A stretch of 44,790 nucleotides of DNA from Pigoraptor chileana (lineage: Eukaryota; Opisthokonta; Filasterea). The position numbers and the translations under genes are program-made. Numbering within the stretch: position 1 is the stretch's first letter; the number at the start of each line of letters is the position of its first letter. Positions 11,134-25,061 of this stretch are shown here, piece after piece. The stretch lies in NCBI GenBank assembly GCA_943704495.1, contig CALSCR010000451.1, forward strand, positions 1-44,790, read 5' to 3'. Under the pieces are notes generated by a model. The model saw only the letters and a list, made by a program, of their open reading frames with translations. It did not search any database and was not told the DNA's origin.

Positions 11134-12581
11134 ACAACAGCAACAACAACAACAACAACAACAACAACATTAATGCGCGGATGGCTGCGCAAACTATTCT
11201 CAGCGGATGTTCTGCAGACAAGCAACCGACCTCCTCACTCTCCCTCAACACACAATCCAGCCCACTCCCACCGGCACGACAACGCGGAGTCCGCCGCCCG
11301 ATATCGTCGCCGCTGACACCGGCCTGGATTGCAAACGGAGGCATACCGCGCAATAAGCGAGCATGCGTATCGGATGTTTCCCTGTGTTCATTTCGCGACA
11401 CGCAGCTTGCTTCTGCGACTTTCAGAGCTGGACCTGATATCGAGTTGGACGAGCCGCTGTCAAACATCATGCATTTTGTCGAAGATTTCACACAAAATGC
11501 GCAAGAATCGCCGGTCGATTTGTGCGACGAAAACGAAGATGCCGACGCCGACGCTCGTTTTGGATTTGGAGACATTGACGGCGCACTGTGCAATGCCGTG
11601 AGGAGTGACACGCATAGGGTGTCGTCACCTGAATCTCCTTACGAGCCGCGGACAGCACTGCGAGGGTATGGACAACAAAGCGCCAATCCGCAAGATGGCG
11701 CTGCATTCTTCAGCGAGAGTGGGAGTGGGTGCGATGCGTCTGAGTTTGGACCTGCGGATGATCTGGAGAGTGTCCTGCTCGGGTACTCTGCGAGCGGCGC
11801 AGTGCGAGCGACACAAGGTATTGCTGCGCTGTCATCCACACGGCCGTCTGAGGTCAATGCTGGGTCGTCCGGTGGTCTTGTGCTCGGCGTGGGGGACGGC
11901 TGTCGCGATGCAGCACACGGAAATAACAATTGGAGAGAAGCAAATCCAATTGAGGAGAGCCCTTCTTTGAAGGTAGTGCGTGAGCCAATATTAAACACTG
12001 TCCGCACATGTGATGATGTGGACACAACGACCCCCCTTCCGTCAGTCACGCGCCTTCACCGACACGACAAGGACCGCGGCGAGTTAACGACCTGCGTCGA
12101 TTCCCCCGACCTTTTCTCGCCTGTAAATACATACAATTGGAGCAGCAGTGCGGTCCGTCGTCCGGCTCCAACCGTCGGTGGGTACGTCGGCGCAAACAAA
12201 GAGAACAATCGGCCGGACTCACGTGCATCGGTGACTCTGTTTTCGGAGCCACGCCGCGGCCGGACTGACGATCAACGACACCGACAATCTCTTGGATTGT
12301 TCAACGCAGTGGCGATGGTCCCCCCGCCCACAACCCGACGCATTGGAATCAATGATCTCGGCGATGGCACCCCGTGGGGTCCCGCAACAGACGCGGTGCA
12401 CGAAGCGTGGACGTCGCGGATGTCGCGGCTGAGTCTCTGCCATTCGCCAACTGAGGATGTGCGCGTGGGCGGCAATAGTGTGGATGTGCGTGCGGACGAG
12501 GATGGTTGGGATGGAGCATCGCCTTCTACGCGTGACAGCGTCTCGCTCAGACTATTCGACTCTTCGCCTGAAGATGACTGA
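9061..12581 (+). CDS. DDIAS (noxin)-like protein with RPA1-type OB fold and zinc ribbon
   Basis: Four exons: 9061-9183, 9423-9549, 9796-10366, 10766-12581; phases agree and give about 878 residues. The N-terminus is an RPA1 C-terminal-type OB fold with a zinc ribbon: Cys31, Cys34, Cys53 and Cys56 (CNEC and CDGC), then HWRYRLCLGIADASG and VVAFGECVEGLVGI, close to NYRYKLSLKVAES and VFGSCLDTFFGL of human DDIAS; later AVNDALLGRELWFEF matches its AVETCFVGQSFIF. The remaining roughly 600 residues are disordered, with an Asn/Ser run, SP/TP sites, a KEN box at residues 752-754, and an acidic C-terminus. DDIAS acts in DNA damage survival in animals; a role in single-strand DNA binding is inferred from the fold. 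ATG 9061 sits just before the OB strand, as in DDIAS. Confidence 0.75.
11080..11168 (+). repeat. Coding (AGC AAC)n/(AAC)n repeat
   Basis: Imperfect trinucleotide array encoding a run of Ser-Asn then Asn in the DDIAS-like protein. In-frame length changes would be tolerated. Confidence 0.9.
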
Positions 12582-12787
12582 ATGGCACTTTGTTGAGTTC
12601 GTATGTACACGTGAGTGTGCGTGTGTACACCTGAGTGCGCCTGTGTGCGCATGTATGTGGGAGACGTGTGTGTGTGCGTGTGTGTGTGTTTTAGTTGTTC
12701 ATCTATTAGTGAGCTTTGCGTATATAAATTAATTGGACAGGAAGAGTGTGTAACCGATGATGTTCGTTTTTAAATTGGCGTATCACT
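12582..12787. other. Convergent 3' spacer with GT-rich tract
   Basis: The 206 bp between the stops of the DDIAS-like and KCTD9-like genes. TG-rich on the plus strand from about 12599 to 12690, so both transcripts probably end in or across it. Confidence 0.5.
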
Positions 12788-13077
12788 TTACCATCGCGTG
12801 TACATTGTTTGCGACAGAAGAACAAGCGCGGGGAGGTCGTGGAAAACCGCTCCTACGGTGTTGATTCCGCGCACATTCGCGTCTTGCAGGTCACACCCGG
12901 TCATGTCGCAATCCTTTCATTATGTAAACGTATGTAATGTTTTTGTTAAGTTAAGAGACTTTGTTTTGTTGAAGAAACGGAAGGTGCTAGGCAGCCAAAG
13001 GAAGAAATGCACTGACGATGGCACGAACAAGGTCGAAACAAAACAGCACACACACCCACAGACACACATAGACACAC

Positions 13078-13109
<32 letters not shown>

Positions 13110-15314
13110 CTGCAAGTCCGCGCCTGCGAGATTGGCACCTCGTAGCGACACATGACGCAGCGACGCCCCTCTAAACGACGCCACTCTAAGGTTTACCGCG
13201 CTCATGTTACTCTCCTCCAAATTTGCTCCCTTGAGTATTGCGCCTGTTATGGGACGGCCGATGAAAAGAGTCAGATGTTGCCTCGTCTATGAAGGATGCA
13301 AAAGTAACTGCTATTGCTCGCTGAGCTGCGCCTCCATCACAATCACCACCCCTTCATAATATCGTCAGTGTCGCTCAACCATTCCGCGGTGGCACATTTC
13401 TGTTGTCGAAAAAAGAGCTCTATTCTCACATTCCCAGTTGACGGATATATAGAACATTGGTGGTTTAGCTGACATGTCCACAATTGCACCCACGCATACC
13501 AGAGGCTCCTCACCTTCCATACTGACGGCGAGAAGTCTGGCGGGATCTTCAAAGTCGCACTTGCGCACGCTTGCATTGGCCAGAATGGCACGGCAAAACG
13601 ATGTGCCTTGCAGCTTTGCACCCTGGCGGAAGGAAGTTCAAGAGTGTCATCAGGACCACGCACGCATACACACATGCACACACACTCACACATGCACAGA
13701 CACACACAGACGCACATGCACAGAGACAAACAGATACACATGCGCGCACACACACTCAACCACAGCAGCCTATGATGCACATTGCCATTCCCTCTTATCC
13801 ATCTGCACGACACTTATAAGACTGACAACTTACGTCCATGCGGCACCCTGTGAGGTCCGCATTGTCGAATTTGCAGCGTTCCAGGTTGCACATTGACAAA
13901 TCGGCGTTCTTCAAGTTAGCCATATTGAAATTGATGTTCCGCAGATCCAGTCGAGAGAGATCCGCGTTTTCGAAGTTCATCGCCTGTCAGGTTCATAATT
14001 GCGTGGTGGTCAGTTGGTGTCATGTGTGCGGTGTGGATGAGTGGAAGAGGGGGGAGGATGCGTGCAACAAGAATGTGCGCGTGAATCGAAGTGGGGAAGT
14101 ACCAGTGGGCTTCAAGTGCAAGAAGCAAACAGATGGCCACATCCGCTTTGAGCAGAGATGCGAGGGGACGCACCTGGCAGCGAATGCCCTCGGATGATCC
14201 CGTCATGAGCAACGCTTTCATTAGTTTTCGTCTCCCAAGAGGCTTCTCCTCGTCGGGTATCGGCGTTCGCAACTGCAAAAAAACCGCCAAAATAAGCGTT
14301 GAAAGAATTAGTTATTAGAATGTTTTCTGGTCGTCTCACTCCGCAATGTTTGATCCGTGAACGTTCAGAAGGTGTCGCGTGTGCTGCATGCATGCGCACG
14401 CACGATGCAATATCTAATGGCCCATCACAATTGATGACAGATCAATCACTGACCTTGATGATCGCCTCAACACACTCGACGGCGCTTTCAATTGTGAAGA
14501 AACGCGCTTCCTCCAGCACGCCTGCAGAGCCGTGTGTGCGGTGGGACGTGCGGACATGCAAGCACATGATGGTCGTAAGTGGCAGAGTCATAATTCAGTT
14601 CAGTCGCATGCCATCGCACCATCTGAGGGAGAATGCATACGGCCGATTGGTTGAAGAGTAAATGGCCTCACAATGCGGCGGATAAAGCCAGACTCAAAGC
14701 ATCCAACTCAGGACTGCATTGGGCATACGTCATGCGTGGCATTTGCGAGTCGGTGGTTGTTGTTGTTGTGTCATGCATATCAGCTACAGTGACCGTCCAA
14801 AAAACAGATTGCCCACAGACCATCCGGGTTGACGCCCTCGTTCAGTATCAAGCGGCCGTGTCTCAGGAAGTTCAGCAGTGGCTCAAAATATTCTGGGGAT
14901 CGGTCGATGAGAAATGCCCCGTTGCTATCAACGGTGCTGTGCCACACGTCTGCACGCACACACATTCACACATACCACATTAGCCGCGGCAATGCAAGAT
15001 GCGATTTGTGCGCTGGATGAAATCTAGGGAGGGACTCGTAGTTCGGATAGAATGTAGTGATAGCAAAAGCGCGCACTCACCAGATGAAAACATTCTGGCA
15101 AGCATTGAATTTGGGTCGCGACACAACGTCGTTCTGCATGCCGCCACGGAGATACGGTTCAGTATCAACAGATGCGGCCCCACGAAACAATCTGAATTAG
15201 ACTGACATTGTAAGGTGGCCGTTAAACACATGTCCGACACTCACCGTGTTGTCGAAAACAGCTTCCCGCCGACATTCAATGTGACCCAATCATTCTTGCT
15301 TCCCAAAGATGCGC
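12788..15314 (-). CDS. KCTD9: KCTD9-like BTB/pentapeptide-repeat protein (N-terminal exon not resolved)
   Basis: Nine exons with consistent phases: 15314-15245, 15133-15081, 14949-14821, 14521-14454, 14272-14174, 13983-13834, 13622-13514, 13243-13110, 12913-12788, about 312 residues seen. A T1-type BTB domain opens with DWVTLNVGGKLFSTTR and continues GAFLIDRSPEYFEPLL and GVLEEARFF, nearly identical to human KCTD9. Pentapeptide A(D/N)Lxx repeats follow (ADLSRLDLRNINF, CDFEDPARL, GANLAGADLQ, CDMTGCDLQDANV), forming a beta-solenoid. KCTD proteins form pentamers and many act as Cullin-3 ligase adaptors; that role is family knowledge. The N-terminal ubiquitin-like region of KCTD9 should lie between 15315 and about 15880, but I could not fix its exons. 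Intron 8 opens directly with a TG tract. Confidence 0.93.
13072..13109. repeat. (CA)n microsatellite abutting a splice donor
   Basis: On the minus (sense) strand this is (TG)n, and it starts at the very first base of intron 8 of the KCTD9-like gene. Confidence 0.9.
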
Positions 15315-15632
15315 CTGGGTTAGGACGGAGATGAACACATCAGTGAGCAAGTGCAAACCAGGATGATCAATTCCCATAGTATTATCAAAGTCAGAGCCAG
15401 CGTCAATAAGTGCATACCCACAGGGTGCAGTAAAGGTTGTGTGGCTATGTGTAACAGCAGACGGCTGCTGTGTGTGACATGTGGTCAGAGTGCCGCCAGT
15501 GTCGCCCTCCATGCTCGTGGCCATCGTAAGAACAAACGCTGGTTCACTGGCCACTTTTATCGGCATCTGTCTCAATTGAATCATTTGATTTAATGAAGAG
15601 TATCTGGCGAGAAAGCAAAGAACACGTGTGTG

Positions 15633-15670
<38 letters not shown>

Positions 15671-16193
15671 TGTGTGTCGGCAACGGCTTTGCGCGTGGGT
15701 AACATGTGCGTCGTCATCACTCCGCTTTTAGCCCACAGTCGGGGCCGCCTGCTGTCACTTTGCTTGGCATAATCCACAACACTAAGACTTAACTTGACCC
15801 ACTGTCCACTGATCGGAAAGTGCAAAATCACTTCAGTATTATGTTTAATACCACCCTTGTGCAGCGGGGTTGACAGCACGTCCTATACGCGCGCAGACGC
15901 TGTCAATCACGCCGTGGGGCTCATCATCACACATCATCATCACTCGTCAAAACCATACAGGTCAAGATGAGACACAGGCAAAACAACAGAGACCAAAACA
16001 GCCGCCGTCGTCAATCATTTTTGGCAAACACACTCACAACAAAGACACAAACGCAGCGAGGCACAGCAGACAGAAAGGGCGCAAGAGGCACAGCCGGGGG
16101 AATGGAATCACACCAGAGGGAATAGTCAGCGGAGGCATCGCTTCCAACGGAAGGCACGTGCACGCGACGTGACGAATCCCCCAAAGAACGCGT
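15315..16193. other. Unresolved 5' part of the KCTD9-like gene and spacer
   Basis: A (GT)n tract lies at 15637-15674. Two minus-strand open blocks could hold the missing first exons: about 15350-15550 (with GYALIDAGSDFD) and about 15690-15850 (with VILHFPISGQWVKLS after a possible acceptor). Neither aligns convincingly with the KCTD9 N-terminus, so none is called. Confidence 0.35.
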
Positions 16194-19510
<3,317 letters not shown>

Positions 19511-20102
19511 CTTCAATAGATTATAAGTGAGATCCGCAACCAGTTCAGAGAGCTAAATCCCCTCGGAATTTCAGCAAAACAGACGCAACCCCAACAGCAT
19601 AAGTATCTATCATCAATTTGAGCAGATGCACTTCCGAAAGAGAAAGGGGGAATACGATGACACACACACATACGCACGCACGCACACACACGCACACATA
19701 CACACACACACAACAGAGACTACAACGGTACCGACACAACACGCGCGCATGACCCACACACACTGGGCAATCAATCAATTATGTAAGGGGGCGGATTGCA
19801 GAGTGCCGCGTTCAGTACAAATCCCATACCATCAGCCGATTATTATTCGATTATTTCACCCGGGCATCCAATTTGGCCAGAGTACCACCGGGATTACCCG
19901 GAGTAATGATGTCACTGCGAACAGTGTATCATCGATGCGTCATTACCGCTGGGGAAGGTTGCACTCAGGCATGCTGCTGTCACTGTGCTCGTTGGTTCTA
20001 CTGAAAAGCACAAGGTTAAATTGGGTTATTGCATCCTGCTCTTTCAGCTCTTTCATACTTTTTCGTTCAGAAAGCAACGTGTTTTTCATAGCTTGACTGA
20101 AA
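19511..20102. promoter_or_regulatory. Divergent intergenic region, V-ATPase B / CIAO2B
   Basis: 592 bp between divergent start codons, containing a CA-rich tract at 19661-19712. It presumably carries both promoters; no core element is convincing. Confidence 0.45.
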
Positions 20103-20917
20103 ATGGACAAGATAGACAACATTAATCCTACGATTTATCAAGCGAGTGCCGCACGTGTGCTCACAGCGAGTGAAGAAGATGAGGGAGTCTATGACCCCAT
20201 CGATCAGCGCGAGATCTTTGATATCCAACACACTGTATATGTTTTCTGTTCCACTTCATACATCATTATCATTACGTGGTATTCTACGACTGTATGAAGT
20301 TTGGTGGCCTTGACGAACAAGTTTTCATTGCAGATACATCTCATCAGGAATATAAACGATCCAGAACACCCGCTCACTCTCGAGGAACTCAAGGTTGCAC
20401 AGGAAGCACATATAGAGATCGACGACGAGAATAACTTCGTGCGCGTGCAATTTACGCCAACTATACCTCACTGTAGCATGGCGACGCTTATCGGACTGTG
20501 CATCAGGGTGAAACTGCTGCGTTGTTTGCCGGAGCGTTTCAAGGTAAGCGCTGTAACTGCACCTTTTTTTTCCTGTATTGCTTAATCTCTCTCAACTGTG
20601 TATATTTGTTGGTGACCCATTACTGAGCAAAATATGACGCTATATGCGTATCATCAGGTTGACGTGTCCATCCGGCCCGGTACCCACGCATCTGAGGAAG
20701 CAGGTGTGCAACATTTTGTGCAGACTTTTTTGCTGTTTTGCTTTGACTATATTGTGAGCTGTTATTCTGAGCTGTAAATAACACGTATTGTTGCATTTTG
20801 GACCCTCGCCTCACAGTGAATAAGCAGCTGAGTGACAAGGAACGAGTGGCGGCGGCGCTTGAAAATGGCCATCTCCTTGAGGTCGTAAACCAATGTCTGT
20901 CGACTAAGTCAACGTGA
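20103..20917 (+). CDS. CIAO2B: Cytosolic Fe-S assembly component CIAO2B (MIP18/FAM96B)
   Basis: Four exons: 20103-20234, 20334-20543, 20658-20703, 20817-20917; phases agree, 162 residues against 163 in human. CIAO2B is a subunit of the CIA targeting complex, with CIAO1 and MMS19, that hands iron-sulfur clusters to cytosolic and nuclear proteins. The hallmark [15 protein letters not shown] with its reactive cysteine is intact, as are [28 protein letters not shown] and [17 protein letters not shown]. The N-terminus NPTIYQAS and a short acidic stretch are also family-typical. The join of exons 1 and 2 inserts about six residues (IQHTIH) between EIFD and LIR compared with human; no alternative GT donor removes them. 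Confidence 0.97.
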
Positions 20918-21439
20918 GAGACTTGTATATGGCGTTTCGTGTGTGCGTGCGTGCTGCGTGCTGCGTGCTGCGTGCTGTGTGTGTGCTTTAAAAGAATCAT
21001 GCGATTGTATTCTGGTCCAATTCGGCTCGTATTTGGCTCCCTACGAAGAGAAAGTTGTGTGGGTAGTGTGGCTTGGTAACCTCTGTGTGTGCGTGTGTGT
21101 GTGTGTGTTTGTGATCAGCTCGCAGCGCGTATTAGCGTTAAGTAGTCCCCTGCACTTCAGACTGAGCAATGCCTCGTATGCTGAGATACAAGGATGATTC
21201 AGAAATTGGAATAGCATTTTTTAACTTTTAGGACAGTGAAGTCCCTGTATGTATTTACAGGATACGCAGCCTGTTTGAGGAGAGCATCTTCTCAACGAAT
21301 TGCCACTCCCGGCCACGCCGTTTGACTTCCCCTTCAGCGAAGGAGAATAGAAAGAAAAAATAGACGCACAACGACGCACGCGCGCGCAACAGCATTTGGC
21401 GGCCCAGCCAGTGAGTCGCCCCCGCAACGTCATAGACGC
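20918..21439. other. Convergent 3' spacer
   Basis: The 3' flanks of CIAO2B and the NDUFA4-like gene. It contains a short GCGTGCT tandem repeat near 20946-20972 and a (GT)n tract at 21086-21109. No coding exon seen. Confidence 0.5.
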
Positions 21440-21798
21440 TTAATGAGTGCGCTTCTCAAAGGGGATCTTGTGGCTCTCGTCAAGAGCGTGGGGAATGAAG
21501 AAGTAGTCGGGCTTATCCTTCTGTGCGAGCCAAGGGTAAGGGTTCGAGCCGTGCTTCCACCTGTGATTGAACAAAGAAAGGAGAGAAAACTGTCAATACA
21601 TGTCTCACACAGGAATGCTTCCAGCTATCTTCAGCTCATAAGATGTCGAATGATATTTGCAGATACTTACACAATGTCGGGTTGCCTGGCGGAGTGGACG
21701 ATCATTGTCGAGGCAATCATGAGGGCGCCGCCGACAATGCCGAGAAGCGGGTAGATCTCCTTAGTCTGGAGGGCAGCGCGAATCATTCCGGAAACCAT
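21440..21798 (-). CDS. NDUFA4-family (MLRQ/B12D) respiratory-chain subunit
   Basis: Two exons, 21798-21671 and 21560-21440, encode 82 residues, matching the roughly 81 of human NDUFA4. The pattern is one N-terminal-side membrane helix (PLLGIVGGALMIASTMIV) followed by QPDIVW, then NPYPWL and KDKPDYFFIP, which parallels NPDVCW, NPEPWN and GPNDQYKFYS of NDUFA4. The family sits in the inner mitochondrial membrane, associated with complex IV (formerly assigned to complex I). A TATA box lies 135 bp upstream and the 5' leader is A/C-rich. The small size leaves some doubt between NDUFA4 and a B12D-like paralogue. Confidence 0.85.
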
Positions 21799-21932
21799 TT
21801 TCGTTTGGGTTTGAGTGGTTGCTCGCTGGAAAGCTGGGTTGGTTGAGGCTTGAGTTCTTCTGTTGAAGAATTGCTTGAGTTGCTTTGTTGCTTTGTTGCT
21901 TGTTGGGTTTCTTGAACAGTGGATGGAGGGGG

Positions 21933-21941
21933 CCTTTTATA
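21933..21941 (-). promoter_or_regulatory. TATA box of the NDUFA4-like gene
   Basis: TATAAAAGG on the minus strand, in a GC-rich surround, 135 bp before the start codon. The best core-promoter match in the window. Confidence 0.6.
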
Positions 21942-22103
21942 CCCTCCCTGATTGTGCACTCCTCTGTGTGTGTGTGGTGTGTCTGCTTATTGTGCAAAGT
22001 TGTTGTGCGATGAGTGTGAGGACTCACGCTACGGTATGTCTGGGAGGCAAAGTGGCGTGATGTTGTGGTGTGAAGGCCGAGTGGAGCATGGGTGACAAGA
22101 TAG

Positions 22104-22155
22104 GCCGGCACCAAGGGTACTGAGCGCAGCGATCGCTCAGTACCCTTGGCCGGCA
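22104..22155. repeat. Near-perfect palindrome, 22-bp arms
   Basis: The left arm starts GCCGGCACCAAGGGTACTGA. The right arm ends its reverse complement with one base fewer. A 7-base loop separates them. It could form a strong hairpin or cruciform. It lies about 300 bp upstream of the NDUFA4-like start codon. Confidence 0.93.
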
Positions 22156-22495
22156 CTCACAGGCACGCACTCGCACTCGCCAGCGTCAGCACTGCGATCA
22201 AAAATTTCACTGGCGATCCCGGTGTGAAAATTTCCATTGTGAGAAAATTGCTACTATTAGTAATATATCAGAAGTGTTTTTTTGTTATGAGATTTATAAT
22301 GGATGTAATATGTAGTGAAGATGTGTATTGAAATGGGGTTTGATTTGCCATTCTATATGAATAACTTCATCGTCAGATATGCAACCTTGTGAGATCCCAC
22401 TGCGAGGAGAGTGAAAATGTGATGACGGTCGGTGCGATGGGATTGGTAGATGGGACACACACACACGCTCAGCCACAAGAGTCACACATTCGCCC

Positions 22496-22936
22496 TCACA
22501 CACTCACGCCACACCCCGTTGGTACAGTGTAGAGAGCGAGCACACACTGGTACAAACACATATTGACAGCCTCTCCAGTCAATTCTTTTGCACTCACAGC
22601 TGCGATAAAAAATGAAATGGTGTGGTGGTGTGGTGTGGCTGTGTGGCTGAAACGCAAAAGGCATGGATTCGCTTGGTCGCAACTGAACCAACATGTGGCG
22701 GCGCTTTGATGCACTGAACTGGCCCACTGACAGTAGGACTGTTCATGTACTTGTTGTTGTTGCAACAATCCAACATAGGAACTGTTGGCATACTGGCTGA
22801 AACAGAAGATACCTTGACACCACGTGTTGTTGTAGTCTAACGAATTGAGAATGCATCGTGGTGGCAATTGACTTCCATTTTTCTGAGTCGTGTCGGTGTA
22901 GTCAGTGACCGCGACGCCTCCTATTTTTCTCCACAA
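22496..22936 (-). CDS. Cysteine-rich ORF of unknown function
   Basis: Not recognised. 146 codons from ATG 22936 to TGA. It contains at least nine cysteines with spacing such as CILN, WCQGIFCF and CWFSCDQANPC, and a hydrophobic stretch ISFFIAAVSA. A GTGAGT inside that stretch could be a splice donor. The leader has no signal peptide. It may be an exon of a secreted or membrane protein, or a chance frame in the 2-kb spacer; only length and composition favour coding. Confidence 0.25.
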   Translation of the reverse strand: MWRKIGGVAVTDYTDTTQKNGSQLPPRCILNSLDYNNTWCQGIFCFSQYANSSYVGLLQQQQVHEQSYCQWASSVHQSAATCWFSCDQANPCLLRFSHTATPHHHTISFFIAAVSAKELTGEAVNMCLYQCVLALYTVPTGCGVSV

Positions 22937-23223
22937 TGATTAATTTTGTTCGAAGAGATAATATCGAATGAGAGAAAATAGAGTCGATTAAGAACATGAA
23001 AATATTTTTAAAGAATGTAATATGACTGAGCAATAGATCCCAAATATTTAGAAGTTGTCTGAATATAAATACTACAATCTTGAAAGTGTAAAGACAAAAA
23101 TATGTATCTATAACTTTAGTTTAAGATGTACACAAAGGAAGCCTCGAGCTCTTTTTGCCTTTAAATTTGTCAGTCTTAGTCTCGTGGCCTGGAGTGCAGC
23201 AGAAACACAAGGGCCATGTTGTA

Positions 23224-23470
23224 GCGCTACCTGTTTCGTCATAGTCCACGAACAATCACTGATCAATGGTGTGCGGCACATACAAAAGGGCCAGATTGTC
23301 TTGATGTAGTCGGCTGGCGCGCTACCTGTTTCGTCATAGTCCACGAGCAATGTCAATGGTGTGCGGCACATACAAAAGGGCGAGACTATCTTGTTGTAGT
23401 CGGCTGGCGCGCTACCTGTTTCGTCATAGTCCACGAGCAATGTCAATGGTGTGCGGCACATACAAAAGGG
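23224..23470. repeat. Tandem repeat array of 90-95 bp, about 2.7 copies
   Basis: Units begin GCGCTACCTGTTTCGTCATA at 23224, 23319 and 23409, and include GGTGTGCGGCACATACAAAA. The first copy has five extra bases. The last unit stops at CAAAAGGGC. It lies in the spacer upstream of the MOV10-like gene and is unrelated in sequence to the array at 3146. Confidence 0.92.
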
Positions 23471-23706
23471 CCCGTCCAGAATTGTGGTGTCGTTTGCTGT
23501 TGTACATTTTGTGACTTGAAGTTTGCTACAAATTCAGACAAACCGTGTCACGTGATTGCATGTTCTGGGTAACCGCCGGTTACTCATCCAATAATGTCGG
23601 CAAAGTCCTGATCAGCTGTCACTGAGGCACTCACGCATGCAGGCAAGAATGCTTCATTCCAGCGCCTTTTTACGCGCCCCGACTCCATGATGCCTCGGGA
23701 TTCACA

Positions 23707-23713
23707 TATATAA
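23707..23713 (+). promoter_or_regulatory. Possible TATA box of the MOV10-like gene
   Basis: TATATAA, 85 bp before ATG 23798, in an AT-rich patch. Could be chance. Confidence 0.3.
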
Positions 23714-23797
23714 TTTTATTTAAAGGGACACTTATAGTGAACGTGGCCGAATTCAGAAGTAACAGTACAATTGACAAGCAAGATCCATGCAAAGGGA

Positions 23798-25029
23798 ATG
23801 GCGGGGAACGCGAAGCCCAGTCCACAAGCATTCCTGGACTGGATGGTCGCCATTGGAAGTGCATATGAGCGGAGCGCTGCTGAGGTACGGTGACCACGCT
23901 TCATTGTGTGCGCAGTGACAAATGCCTTGTGTGTCTGGACACGACATGTAACGACATGCAACGCCAGCCCGCAACACGCAACATTCTCACACATTGTGTT
24001 ACATGCGCCCTCTTCCACTGTGTAACGACGTTTTGTATGTTGACACAGGGGGAGCATGCCGTCGGTATGTTTATTCGGCATTATCTCCACATATATGCGA
24101 CTGCATTGAGAGCCGATGCACGCGAAGTCGCTCTCGGTAACGACATAGATTTCGGTCGGTTCACCTGCAGCACGTTGGATGATAACAACGGCATACTGAG
24201 GACAATGCGTGTGTATAACATGTCTGAGGAGTCGGCGCGGGTGGTTGGTGTGTACACCTTCCCTCCAATGCCTGGTCTCACCCTTGACGTCGGGAATCTC
24301 GGCCTAGTGAAGAGCCATTCTCACGCACACATTGCACCCTCTGATGGTGGCGATGCAAATATCCGGCGGCGGTCCTGTGTTGAGCTGCGTCTGCGGTTCA
24401 ATGCGCCCCAGCAGACTGGCCTCCATCACACTCATTTGTTTGTCTCGATGCGCGACGGGTCTGTAGTGTGTCGTAAGATACTCGCCCTTGTTGCGAGAGC
24501 GGATGCACAACGGGGACTGAATCCGTCCGCGGCGCATTTCGGTGGGTCTTGCATGCCCAATTGTTCGTCATTAACTGAAGTGGTCATCTGGTTTTTATAT
24601 ATAACCTATCCGACATGTTATTGCTTGACGCTCCAATTGCCACTTTTTTCCACTTTTCCGTTTGGCGGGTCTTTTGTTCTGACAGCCCCATTGGAGTGTG
24701 GCGTTTACGCCAACAACAACAAACCTCCACTAATCATATCATCACCAGTGGACCGTATCAACTCATCCTCACTCTCTTTATTGTCACGCTTGCCCATATG
24801 CCATCAGTGCCAGCCTCTGCGTCCATCAGGGGAAGGAAGCCCGCCACAGTCCCCATATACGTCCGCAGCGATCTCCCACCAGCGCCGGCGCAGGGCGAGC
24901 CTCTCGAACATCTTCAGGTAATACCACTCCCGGATGAAGGCGCACGCGGACGCCTTGCGTTGCTCACACCGTTGAGTGCGTCGAATTACGAACTGTTTTT
25001 TGCGACGCTGCTCGAAGTTGAAGGTACCG

Positions 25030-25061
<32 letters not shown>

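Noticed and set aside
10931-11611. Minus-strand frame with a leucine run
   Set aside because: Mirror of the Ser/Asn codon repeat in the DDIAS-like exon.
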